Below, one piece after another: positions 17,022-26,441 of a stretch of 64,000 nt of DNA. Numbering within the stretch: the stretch's first letter is position 1; every line of letters starts with the position of its first letter. Source of the stretch: Paenibacillus phytorum (GTDB taxonomy: Bacteria; Bacillota; Bacilli; Paenibacillales; NBRC-103111); contig NZ_WHOA01000147.1 of the NCBI RefSeq assembly GCF_013141715.1, positions 62,001 to 126,000 on the forward strand, in the 5' to 3' direction. The translations under genes and the position numbers were made by a program. The notes under the pieces are model-generated. The model ran no database searches, had not been told where the DNA came from, and was given only the letters and a program-made list of their open reading frames with translations.

Positions 17022-19027
17022 TGCAAATCGAGATTGCAGAGTTCGGGAAAATGTCCCAATCCGGCAATTCATTATTAAAACTTATTCAAAATAATGATTT
17101 ACCAATTTTAGATTTACTTGTACGTGAAGCTGTGCAAAATAGTTTAGATGCGGGTATTTGTGTAGAAGGGCACGATTCTGTATATGTGGACATTGGCATC
17201 AAGGATGTCAATGTCCCAAGCTTTGCTAAGCATTTAGATGGAATTACAGATCGATTAATCGAAAAATTTGGAGTCTCGCCACAAAAGGCGATTTATATTG
17301 AGGATGCCAATACAACCGGACTAACGGGTTCATTAGACTTTAAACATTCGCCAAATGGAAATATTTTCAAACTAATTTATGGGATTAGTATGGCACAAGA
17401 AACTCCAGGTGCTGGCGGGTCTTGGGGATTAGGGAAGACTGTCTATTTCCGTGTAGGTATTGGCTTGGTTGTTTATTATTCACATATTTTAAATGACGAT
17501 GGTCAGTACGAGCATCGTTTAGCTGTGACATTAGTAGAAAACGAGAAATTACCAGAAACGATTATTCCAAAATCTTCCGGAAAAGTCCCGAGCGGAATTG
17601 CTTGGTGGGGCCAACGTGTAGCACCAGTTAGTTATGATACAATTCCAATTACAGATGAAGCAATGATTCGTGATATTTTACAATCCTTATCTATGAAGCC
17701 GTTTGAGGGAAAGCGTTTAGGGACAAAAATCATTATTCCATTTATCGATGAACAACAATTACTTATTAAGCACGAAATCAATCCAGATGAAAACAAACCG
17801 TGGGAATCGAATGCAGTAGATTATATTCGTGTGGCAATGCAACGTTGGTATGCACCGCGCTTAGCTAATGAAAAATATACTTATGGCAAATATTTAGACG
17901 GACATATCAATGGAGAGAGACTGGAAAAGGATGATTTTTTACCATTATTCCTTGAGCTACAAATGATGTACAACGTAGCTGTAATTGGTAGTAAATCCAA
18001 GCGTTATTTTGTCAATGATATTCAAATTCGCAATTATTTTGAAAACAATACCATAAATAACGCGGGGCGTGTAGCATATAAAAAGTTCACGAAGAATGAG
18101 CTAGATATGTTAGCACCACTGAATGGTCCGAGTCCGTTTACATGTGTGAATGAGAAAAATCCGTTAGGTGAGCAAAATGCGCCGTTGATGGCTTATGCGA
18201 GAAGACCAGGAATGATTGTTAATTATGAAACAGATGGCGAATGGTGTAAAGGACTTGGTGCAACAGAAGAACACGAATATTTAGTGGCTATTTTTGTGCC
18301 AAATTCCATTACGAAATTAGTGAATCCAGATAATGATGTCGTCGATTTAGAGGCGTATTTACGAAAAAGTGAGATGGCCGATCACACCTCTTGGACAGAC
18401 ATTATTATAAAAAGTAAGCCTCTTGACATTGTTGAGAAAATTCGCTCACAAATTCTTCGGAAAATTAAAGGGTCATATGAAAATAAAGAAGAAGTGAAAG
18501 AAAAGCAAGGTATGAACAAACTAGCACGTAATGTCGGAAAAATGCTGTTACCACCGACCGGATTTGGTCGTCGTGCTTCTAGTCGCAATCGAGCTGGAGG
18601 TACGAAGCTTCCTACTGATATTGGTAGTCGTGGCAATAGTTTTACGATTGTATCACAGAAATATTTAGATACTGGTGCTTTAGAAGTTCATTTTCAACTG
18701 AAACTAGCGAAAAATGTCGCTGTATTTACAATAGAGTTATTTATTGCTTCTGAAGGTGGGAAAATCTCAGCAACAGATTGGGAATCAGCTGATAGTGTAG
18801 GGACACCATTCCCAGCAGTAATTACGGGTATTTTTTTCCCAAATACGGTTGGTCTATTTGGTCGATCCGCGGCTCAAAAAAGTGACAACAAAGTGTTGCA
18901 TGCTGTACGTATTGAGAAAAACGATGTGCCTGTTGAATGTTCAGGCAATTTAATATTCACTTGTACGGACCCTCATGTACAAGTCGAAATCTCGATGAAG
19001 CCAGAAGGAAGTGTAGACAATGGCTAA
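17021..19027 (+). CDS. MORC/MutL-like GHKL ATPase
   Basis: A 668-residue protein with the GHKL (Bergerat) fold motifs: the N-box REAVQNSLDA (35-44, Asn40), the DANTTGLTG lid motif (about 94-102) and GSWGLGKTVYFR (about 134-145). The C-terminal half is not recognisable. In prokaryotes such ATPases accompany Z1 helicases and PD-(D/E)xK nucleases and may act as a DNA-clamping motor. It overlaps the next gene by eight bases, suggesting translational coupling. It fills the MutL-like slot of mza-type systems. Confidence 0.88.
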   Translation: MQIEIAEFGKMSQSGNSLLKLIQNNDLPILDLLVREAVQNSLDAGICVEGHDSVYVDIGIKDVNVPSFAKHLDGITDRLIEKFGVSPQKAIYIEDANTTGLTGSLDFKHSPNGNIFKLIYGISMAQETPGAGGSWGLGKTVYFRVGIGLVVYYSHILNDDGQYEHRLAVTLVENEKLPETIIPKSSGKVPSGIAWWGQRVAPVSYDTIPITDEAMIRDILQSLSMKPFEGKRLGTKIIIPFIDEQQLLIKHEINPDENKPWESNAVDYIRVAMQRWYAPRLANEKYTYGKYLDGHINGERLEKDDFLPLFLELQMMYNVAVIGSKSKRYFVNDIQIRNYFENNTINNAGRVAYKKFTKNELDMLAPLNGPSPFTCVNEKNPLGEQNAPLMAYARRPGMIVNYETDGEWCKGLGATEEHEYLVAIFVPNSITKLVNPDNDVVDLEAYLRKSEMADHTSWTDIIIKSKPLDIVEKIRSQILRKIKGSYENKEEVKEKQGMNKLARNVGKMLLPPTGFGRRASSRNRAGGTKLPTDIGSRGNSFTIVSQKYLDTGALEVHFQLKLAKNVAVFTIELFIASEGGKISATDWESADSVGTPFPAVITGIFFPNTVGLFGRSAAQKSDNKVLHAVRIEKNDVPVECSGNLIFTCTDPHVQVEISMKPEGSVDNG

Positions 19028-19964
19028 TAAGGTTAGCATGAATCGACTTTATGATGAGGCTATGGAAGAATTGTTAAATGTCTCGATAGATTTGCAGTTC
19101 TTTTATAAAGATGAAGATGGTTCAAAGCAAGTGCTTAATCAAACCGAAGACTATGAGTATAAAACATTATTGAGTAATGACGATGATAGCTGGGACTATG
19201 TAGAAAAAGGTTTTGGGCTCTCAGGCAATGTAATATTAGGTAGTCCGTCTAGTATGTTTGGTCCTACGCAATTGGTCAATGCTGATGCAGAGTTAGGGTT
19301 TGCATTGCAATGGTTGTCAAAGCAATCTTCTCAGCGCGGTGTAATCCCTTTTGCAACCATTACAAGTACAACACCAAATGACGTGATTATCCCGATTGAT
19401 TATTATTTCCTAAATGATAAATTATTTGGCGAAGTACATATTTCGCTTGTTGTTTATTTGAAAAAGGCGAGCCGCAATAGTATGCGGGGACAGGCACAAC
19501 TACCAGGTACAATTTTAGGTAGGTTAGTAGAATGGGATGTTATTTTAGATGGCTCTGGCTCGACGTTCCCGATTGTGGTTGTAAATGAACCGGATAAACC
19601 TTTATGGTTTGTGGATTTCAATTATTCGGAGCCGTTAGTCGAACCGTTTGATAAAGAATATATCGCGATTTATTTAAATAAAGCACATGTTGCATTCCGA
19701 TCGATTCAAAAACCGAAAACGAAGCTTGATCAAGCATTGTATGTAGAGTTTTTAGCAAGCGCCCTGCAGCTTGTTTTGCAAAACTTGATGGAATGTCCGG
19801 ATTGGCAGGATATTCAAGACGGGAGAAACTGCGAAGAAGGTTCTATCGGGCAAGTCATGCATTATTTTAAAACAACACTAAGTTGGGATTTCGATACGCC
19901 AGAAAAACTAGCGATGTCTCTACGCAAAGATTTAGAAACACGAGTAAAGATAGGTGAAATGTAG
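19020..19964 (+). CDS. Conserved subunit of the Z1-MORC operon (unknown)
   Basis: A 314-residue acidic protein with no motif I recognise. The N-terminal half is beta-rich by appearance (DVIIPIDYYFLNDKLFGEVH, ISLVVYLKK) and the C-terminal half helical. No signal peptide, no membrane segment, no catalytic signature. The overlaps with both neighbours (eight bases upstream, one base downstream) show that it is an integral operon member, probably a structural or target-recognition subunit. Confidence 0.75.
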   Translation: MANKVSMNRLYDEAMEELLNVSIDLQFFYKDEDGSKQVLNQTEDYEYKTLLSNDDDSWDYVEKGFGLSGNVILGSPSSMFGPTQLVNADAELGFALQWLSKQSSQRGVIPFATITSTTPNDVIIPIDYYFLNDKLFGEVHISLVVYLKKASRNSMRGQAQLPGTILGRLVEWDVILDGSGSTFPIVVVNEPDKPLWFVDFNYSEPLVEPFDKEYIAIYLNKAHVAFRSIQKPKTKLDQALYVEFLASALQLVLQNLMECPDWQDIQDGRNCEEGSIGQVMHYFKTTLSWDFDTPEKLAMSLRKDLETRVKIGEM

Positions 19965-20647
19965 TGTGGGAGAATGTAGTCTATACAAAAGCCCAAGCAA
20001 AATTTAAGTTTCAACAAATTGAGGCCGAACCAGAAAACTGTGCACCACGTCAAGTCAAAGCACCTTTTGATCAGCTACGTGAAATCATGATGGATGAAAA
20101 GAAAACATTTTTAGTGGATGAAATGAAGAAAATTAATTCTTATGCATTTGATTTGCATATGGGATTGACATTGTACCATGTGCTAAATGAAGAATACGGC
20201 TTTAACGAGAGACTAGCAGCTCAAGATGAGATGTGGCGTTATTTATCGTTGGAAGTATTTCCTGACTTAGTATACGAACGTTTTGGGATGAATGATCAAC
20301 GTTTTTATAAAGGAACACGTCGTATTTGGTTGAAAAGTATTTGGTGGTATATTCATCTTTCTTGGCAAGGAACAGAGGAAGAAACATTCGATACATTAAA
20401 AGGTAATTCGGCAGATGAAATCCTTCAGCTACTCGACCGTTCAGGCAGTGGTGGTTATCGTGTGGAATTAACACGCAAAATGATGCGCCAGTTTAAAGTA
20501 CATGCTAGTAGCAAAGTGCCACAATTATTTCGTCGTGTGTTGAAATTGAACACAGCACGGTTAAATATGATTGAACCTAGTTTAGTAGAAGGTGGCATAG
20601 AAACATACGTAACAGATTTGTATAAGTATTTTCTAAAGGACTTTTAG
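19964..20647 (+). CDS. Helical subunit of the Z1-MORC operon, DUF6339-like
   Basis: A 227-residue protein read from GTG (TAGTG junction with the preceding stop). It is largely helical, with DEMWRYLSLEVFPDLVYERF (about 86-105) and WLKSIWWYIHLSW (about 123-135) as its most conserved-looking parts. This pattern recalls the DUF6339 family, but I hold that loosely. No catalytic motif is seen; a role as accessory subunit of the system is inferred from position only. Confidence 0.7.
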   Translation: MWENVVYTKAQAKFKFQQIEAEPENCAPRQVKAPFDQLREIMMDEKKTFLVDEMKKINSYAFDLHMGLTLYHVLNEEYGFNERLAAQDEMWRYLSLEVFPDLVYERFGMNDQRFYKGTRRIWLKSIWWYIHLSWQGTEEETFDTLKGNSADEILQLLDRSGSGGYRVELTRKMMRQFKVHASSKVPQLFRRVLKLNTARLNMIEPSLVEGGIETYVTDLYKYFLKDF

Positions 20648-20672
20648 AAAAATTGGAGAAAGAGTCGAGTAT

Positions 20673-21575
20673 ATGGAAACAATACAAAAAATTAGAGAAG
20701 GCTTCGCATATTTTCGGACATCTGCAAAACATTCCATTACATTGAAAGAGCAGTATTATTGGATTGTGAAAATTGATGGTATGCAAGGTGTTGCCATTGA
20801 AATCCCAGCAGATAAACATGTAAATGAGCAGTTAACCAGCATTTCTTATTATACGAAAGAATATATAATTGGTGGTGAAGAACGCCATTTATTAATGCTC
20901 GTATCTGATCATCCGAAGTTATACGATGATTTTGCGATAATTTGTGCTGGCTTTTTAGAGAAGGTACTCGATGCAGAATCGTATCAAGAAATCCAACAGA
21001 ATCCAATTTCTTGGTGGCATGCGATGAAAGAACTGATGGGCAATGCCAATATTGAAAAAGCAGCCTATAGCGTACTAGCTGAAATGCTAAGTTACTATTA
21101 TTTGTTGAAACAAGAAAAAGACGTATCTTGGGTAGGGCCATTTGGTGGTTCTGTTGATTTTAATTGTAATGATGGTTGCTATGAGGTGAAATCTACTATA
21201 GTACGTTATGGCTCACAAATTACAATTAATAGTCAATATCAGTTAAAAGCAAAATATTTGTTATTTTATCGTTTTGAACCTGCTGTATACGGTATTTCGA
21301 TTCAAGATATGGTTACAAAATTAGTAGAATTGGACGTAGAAGAATCGGAAATCGAACGTGCACTTGAAAAACTAAAATACCCAATTGGCAGTGAAGTTCG
21401 TACAAAATCATATCGCCTGCTCGAAGTAATGAAATATGAAATCGATGAAAGCTTTCCAAAAATCGTACCAGAAAGTTTTATAGATGGACAATTGCCTAAA
21501 CATATTAGCGGACTCATTTATAAATTAGATTTAGATGGTTTGAATGGAGAAGTTATTGATTTAAAGGAAATCTAA
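20673..21575 (+). CDS. PD-(D/E)xK nuclease, DUF4420 family
   Basis: A 300-residue protein with a restriction-endonuclease core: GGSVDF followed by CYEVKSTIV (about residues 157-176), giving the Asp...Glu-x-Lys active site, preceded by an AEMLSYYYLL helix and followed by QITINSQYQL. DUF4420 proteins are the nuclease subunits of Z1/MORC-type systems. It is the last gene of the operon, 25 bases after the previous one. The AIPR effector often found in mza-type loci is not present here. Confidence 0.85.
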   Translation: METIQKIREGFAYFRTSAKHSITLKEQYYWIVKIDGMQGVAIEIPADKHVNEQLTSISYYTKEYIIGGEERHLLMLVSDHPKLYDDFAIICAGFLEKVLDAESYQEIQQNPISWWHAMKELMGNANIEKAAYSVLAEMLSYYYLLKQEKDVSWVGPFGGSVDFNCNDGCYEVKSTIVRYGSQITINSQYQLKAKYLLFYRFEPAVYGISIQDMVTKLVELDVEESEIERALEKLKYPIGSEVRTKSYRLLEVMKYEIDESFPKIVPESFIDGQLPKHISGLIYKLDLDGLNGEVIDLKEI

Positions 21576-22847
21576 TAGAAATTGTTGATATTTTTTATAA
21601 TGAATCGACTATTTTTGAAGCTTTCAACAAAACTCTTAATAACAACTCAAATATACTTTGTCCAGTGGAATTTACAAATAGCCTTGATAGAACTAATAAG
21701 GCTAGCAATCCAATGCTGTATTGACTTTTGAGTAATTTTTTGATGTTTCCATCGAAGTAATTCGAGATATCTTAAAATTACTCTATTAGCTATTATAATG
21801 AAACAGTTCATCCAATATGTTTATTTCATCACATAATTAGTGAAATTTGTTCTGTATGTAGAAGATTTTCCTACGATAGAAGAGGAAAAAGTATGTGGCA
21901 TAAACATAATATAATCATTGGTTGAAAATATCATTGGACTAAAGTGCATAAAAAGGGGTGCTATTTGTCAAAGAGCCACAGTTGCAACCCTTTTCTTCTA
22001 GTTTCATTTTCTTTCCTGCTCGGTTAACAGAAGTCCGGATTTAACTTGTTATTTTTAGTCGCGAAGTGGTTTTTGTTTCTCTTTGGTTTGATCGATAAAC
22101 TGGACCATCCCCTGATTGGTCGTCTCAAAATCCCCTTTGACCAGATGCTCCCAGATCCGTAGAATGTGCCATCCCTTTTCATAATAATAGTTATCCACCT
22201 CAAAATCCCTTTTGGCATTTCGGTACAGCTTTGAAACCCAGTAGTTGTTATTATATATTTTGTACTTTCAATTGATGAAATTAGTAATTTGTCTCAACAG
22301 GGGTATGGTGTTGCTAAGTAGGAATAGCAAGATACGGGAATCAATATAGAGGGTTACTATTCAACCTCCCCAAATATCCTCTCATCAAGAGGCTTCAAAT
22401 TGTAATTTACACAAGATACGGTTCGTCTGCATTTATAAATTATTGGGGACGAAAGCACTCAGTGTCTATTACAATGCACCAAAATATAACAATACTAATG
22501 TTGAGAAAACCCTAATAAATCAAGACTTTAGCCCACCTCGCAAGATGGAAGCAAAGAGGGCTATGTTCCGTGAAACGGTACATTTAAACAGGAATTTTTC
22601 AAAAATAAGCCATGTCTAATAAGGAGCCTGCAGATAATACTTAGACGGTTAATGTGAATTGGGTGATAATTTGTTGTAAATAATCGAGTGAACTAAGAAC
22701 TAGGAGTTTTAAGCGAAAGATAAAATCCACCATTAAGTTGCAGCATTCTGTAAAGGTATTGTTGGTATTGCATTTAAATTGAAGGTAAATGTAAATATAA
22801 GGAGAATTATTATAGATGAATAAAAAATTTTTTTTGGGGGAAAAGAT
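21576..22847. other. Gene-free interval with a Vsr endonuclease remnant
   Basis: About 1.27 kb of AT-rich DNA between the Z1-MORC operon and RADAR. The only recognisable coding remnant is a Vsr fragment on the minus strand, annotated separately. The right part (22300-22800) is a patchwork of broken reading frames. The rdrA ribosome binding site (GGGGGAAAAG) lies at the end. Confidence 0.6.
22055..22258 (-). pseudogene. C-terminal remnant of a Vsr-type (very short patch repair) endonuclease
   Basis: The minus strand reads about 67 codons to a TAA at 22055-22057: YWVSKLYRNAKRDFEVDN, then YYYEKGWHILRIWEHLVKGD, then about 25 more. This matches the C-terminal part of Vsr proteins (FW..KI..N..RD ... 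L..GWRVL.IWE). The N-terminal half with the catalytic site is missing and no start is present. Vsr genes commonly travel with cytosine-methyltransferase restriction systems, including MORC/Z1 types, so a methylase may once have been here. Confidence 0.7.
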
Positions 22848-25800
22848 ATGTCAGTATCAAAAAAGATACAATCGAGTACTAGTTCTATTGGTGCAAGAAG
22901 TTTAGAAAAAACGTTAGTTCGTATAACAATGCCAACATATGACAAAATCCTTGACCATATAAACCACTTTCGTACCCAAGCGCGCAATTATAGGAACGAG
23001 CAATCTTTTGACATTAAACCCGAATTTGTTAATACTATTACTATTTTAGGGGATCGCGGAACAGGAAAGACTTCAGTTTTACATACGTTGCATAGAGAAA
23101 TTCAAAACATGCACATCAATGATATTGTCACAGCGATGATTGTACCCGAAAAAATGAGTTCTGTTAGCGATACCCTTGGTTGGATTCTTAATAGTTTAAA
23201 GTTAGTGGTTGATAATATAAACGAACGATATAGTGAATTTCTTTTTCATAAAAGGGAGAGAGAGTGGGCGCACCATCAAAGGGTCAACCGATATGATACA
23301 ACAGACTCGTTAGCAAACTGTATAAAAAAAGAAGAGTTAAATCCCTTACTATTAGCTTATAAGACAGCAGAGAAGCAATATCATATAAGAAAGGAATACT
23401 ATCGTGATGCCATTGTTCAGCGCGATGAAGGTATTTTAGGCTTTGTCGCAGATAATCAGAAGATGATTAATGCTGATCTTGAGCTCATCGATAGCTTTCA
23501 TTGCTTTCTTGATGCAATAATCAAGGCTAAAATGGATCTGGATAATCCTCCTGAAGATCCTTTAATTTTTATTTTCTTGGATGATGTTGATCTATGTGCA
23601 GAACGAACAGGAGAAGTACTGGAAACCGTACTAAACTTTCTGACGCACTCTCATTTAGTATCGGTAGTAACTGGCGATTATAAGGTGTTTTCAGAGGCAA
23701 TTACGCTTCATCTTCTTCAGAAGGAAAACATTTCAAACCCACAGTTTTTCCAAACGAAGTTGACTGGGGCTCATTTGGAGGATCCTTCACATGATAATAC
23801 GGTTCTAGGAATTCGCCAAGAACGAAGCGAGGAGTTACTTAAGAAAGCACTACCTCCAAGTTATCGACATCGAATGGCACTTTTAAACGACAATGAGAAA
23901 TGGTCATTTACTGGTTATGAATTAGATGGTACTGTAATGCGTGAATTATTCGCTGATATAGGCTTTAAGGGAAAGCGATTCGGTGATGTCTGGGGTGAGC
24001 CAGAGCCTGAATATGCTAAGTTTTTGGATCTAACGCCTCGTGGCTGTATAAATGTATATCAATTCTTACAGCAACGTCGTCACGGAGATTGGGATGGCGA
24101 TGATGTTAAGCAACTTTTATGGCTATTGGTTAATTCCTCTCGTGGTTTAAGAAAATTCAGCTCATTAATTGAAAAAGCATTTCGTATCTACGCTTCTCAT
24201 TTAGATCGTAGTTTAAATGCGAAGGATTCATATATCGATTATGATTTAATTTTTGTTCACAAAGAATCACAATCTGAGGTTTACTGTGAGAAAACAAAAA
24301 ATCAGCCCAATATCGGAGCAGAATTAGAAGCACAACTTTTTGATGAGTTCTACACTATTATGCTACTAGGGGACTTCTTTGAGAAATTGTTTCAACTTCG
24401 AGATGCATCATATAACCTAGTTAAAAATCGAATGGTAAACTATCTAAATAGAATAAACAAAAATTACAAATTATTTCCCGATATTCAAGATACCAGTAGA
24501 TTGCACGATTTTTTTCTTCAACTCACCCAGCGTATTGGGCTTAAAGATGTTGGGGGGTTATTCGCTAATGGAAAAATAAATGAATCGGAAATAGAGTACA
24601 TTCATCTATTACCAGTCCTGACGGACAATGTAAAAATAGAAGGAAACCTAAGCAATACACTAAGAAAAATTTATACAGAAGATGTTGACTGGGTAAGGCA
24701 ACAGATTGAAATTCTATTTAAAAACTGGGTTAACCTGCAAGAAATGCAACATCAATTGGTTAACAAATTAAAAGAGAAAATCGGTGAACATTCTTTAGGT
24801 CCTTTAAACTGGCGAGATTTAGAACAAGAGATATATGAGCAATTAAATATTAAAGGATTTCGAGATAAATTCTATTCTTTTGCTGATCAACGATCATTGT
24901 TCCTTGTGAATTCATTTGAAAAAATTCAATTTAATATCAAGTCTTCGAATTTGGTGGAGAAGGGAAGAATTAGGGGAAAGATGATTTCCCCCATAGTTCA
25001 ACAAATTAGTTTGATAGATGATAGATTAGACTTAGATATCTCTTTTATTGATAAGCTTATACAACGTGATCAATTGATCAATGAGAAAATCGCAGATTCT
25101 AACGAGATTCCAAATGTTGAGGGGAAACTTGAAGTGATTCGCCAAGAACTTAAAAACGCTGATCCAGAAAGTATTATTAGAAGAAAAAGAGTTTTGGAAC
25201 GTATTACAGTTCAGCAGGAGTATATAAAATCCCGGCAAGAAGAATGGGATAATTTAACCTCATCATTTCTCAATTCTGAATCGATGATTAATAGTGTAAT
25301 TCGTAAACCTAATGAATATACGGTTACTTTCGATCCGTGGCCAATTCTTGGTAAATTTTTGCCGCCTCGTGATGTAGAAGCTCACAAACGTGCAGAGGAT
25401 GTACAAGAAATTCATTATGTTTACAAAGGTCTGATGAAGTTGGATTCTGCAACCCAGCAATTCTTGCATAATTATTTTAATGCTCTTGAAGAAGTTAAGC
25501 TACTAAACCAAATTAAGCCCTTAGATGTTGAAGCTCGTCAAAAAGAATTAGATCAATTAGAACAGAAACAAAATGAGATTAGGAAAAAGCTTGAACAAAG
25601 TGATTTAGAGCTTAAGCGTCTAAGAAAAGCGATTCAAGAGGATTTGGAACAGGATATGACTGAATTGATTGAGAGTGATGAGATCCTCGAACTTATTCGT
25701 TCTACAATTAATGATAATAGAAATGCATATACAAAGATATTACGAGAATCTATAGATGAAATGAAGCATAACATGGTTAGTATTATTGTGAATTCTTATA

Positions 25801-26441
25801 AAAATATATTGGATTTTCATTATAATATCATATTTGAAAAAGAAGAACCGCCTTTCTCAGAAGAGAAAATAAAAGAAATTCAAGATATTTATGAGGGGGT
25901 TTTGGAAGAACAACTTGAATATTTAGCAACAGGGGAGCAAATGGTTATACTCGATGAAAGACTTATTAGAAATTTACAAACTTTGCGAAGAATCGGTGGT
26001 TCATTCAATAAACGTTTAGCGGATAGTATTAGTTTTATCCATCATAATTTAAAGGAAATTCCGTATGAGGAGTACGTTGATAGATTAAATCAAATAAAAT
26101 TTAGTGTTCAAGATAGGCAACTTTCTGATTCCAGTGCTCAACAAAGGATTGATATATTGGTATCTTCTCTGTCAATATTTCAAACGCGGCGAGTTCCGAA
26201 TTCAACTAGAATCCAACTATATCACCAGGCGGCTATACATATTATTCAAAGTATTGCGTCATCCTACATCATGTATACATTATTAACCATTTTACAAACT
26301 ATGGATGACCGTTCTGCAGAGGCTGCTATGCATGCTTATCGTGAGCAACTTTATCTATATTATCAAGAAAATAAATTTTATCGAGACGGCTTTACAAGGT
26401 ATATTGGTAAGCATATTAAGGAGGCAATGCGTGAAAATTGA
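22848..26441 (+). CDS. rdrA: RADAR ATPase RdrA
   Basis: A 1197-residue ATPase with Walker A GDRGTGKT (68-75) and Walker B PLIFIFLDDVDL (about 237-248), followed by a long helical region including a coiled coil near 890-940 rich in Glu, Lys and Leu. It is identified as RdrA because the next gene, overlapping by 11 bases, is an adenosine-deaminase-family protein of RdrB size. In RADAR the ATPase and deaminase assemble into a large complex that deaminates adenosine nucleotides or RNA during phage infection. It is longer than the roughly 900 residues I expect for RdrA, so its C-terminal half may be variant. Confidence 0.82.
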   Translation: MSVSKKIQSSTSSIGARSLEKTLVRITMPTYDKILDHINHFRTQARNYRNEQSFDIKPEFVNTITILGDRGTGKTSVLHTLHREIQNMHINDIVTAMIVPEKMSSVSDTLGWILNSLKLVVDNINERYSEFLFHKREREWAHHQRVNRYDTTDSLANCIKKEELNPLLLAYKTAEKQYHIRKEYYRDAIVQRDEGILGFVADNQKMINADLELIDSFHCFLDAIIKAKMDLDNPPEDPLIFIFLDDVDLCAERTGEVLETVLNFLTHSHLVSVVTGDYKVFSEAITLHLLQKENISNPQFFQTKLTGAHLEDPSHDNTVLGIRQERSEELLKKALPPSYRHRMALLNDNEKWSFTGYELDGTVMRELFADIGFKGKRFGDVWGEPEPEYAKFLDLTPRGCINVYQFLQQRRHGDWDGDDVKQLLWLLVNSSRGLRKFSSLIEKAFRIYASHLDRSLNAKDSYIDYDLIFVHKESQSEVYCEKTKNQPNIGAELEAQLFDEFYTIMLLGDFFEKLFQLRDASYNLVKNRMVNYLNRINKNYKLFPDIQDTSRLHDFFLQLTQRIGLKDVGGLFANGKINESEIEYIHLLPVLTDNVKIEGNLSNTLRKIYTEDVDWVRQQIEILFKNWVNLQEMQHQLVNKLKEKIGEHSLGPLNWRDLEQEIYEQLNIKGFRDKFYSFADQRSLFLVNSFEKIQFNIKSSNLVEKGRIRGKMISPIVQQISLIDDRLDLDISFIDKLIQRDQLINEKIADSNEIPNVEGKLEVIRQELKNADPESIIRRKRVLERITVQQEYIKSRQEEWDNLTSSFLNSESMINSVIRKPNEYTVTFDPWPILGKFLPPRDVEAHKRAEDVQEIHYVYKGLMKLDSATQQFLHNYFNALEEVKLLNQIKPLDVEARQKELDQLEQKQNEIRKKLEQSDLELKRLRKAIQEDLEQDMTELIESDEILELIRSTINDNRNAYTKILRESIDEMKHNMVSIIVNSYKNILDFHYNIIFEKEEPPFSEEKIKEIQDIYEGVLEEQLEYLATGEQMVILDERLIRNLQTLRRIGGSFNKRLADSISFIHHNLKEIPYEEYVDRLNQIKFSVQDRQLSDSSAQQRIDILVSSLSIFQTRRVPNSTRIQLYHQAAIHIIQSIASSYIMYTLLTILQTMDDRSAEAAMHAYREQLYLYYQENKFYRDGFTRYIGKHIKEAMREN

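Noticed and set aside
20673-21575. AIPR-type abortive infection effector as last gene of the Z1-MORC operon
   Set aside because: The protein is half the usual AIPR length and has a DUF4420-type Asp...Glu-x-Lys nuclease core instead.
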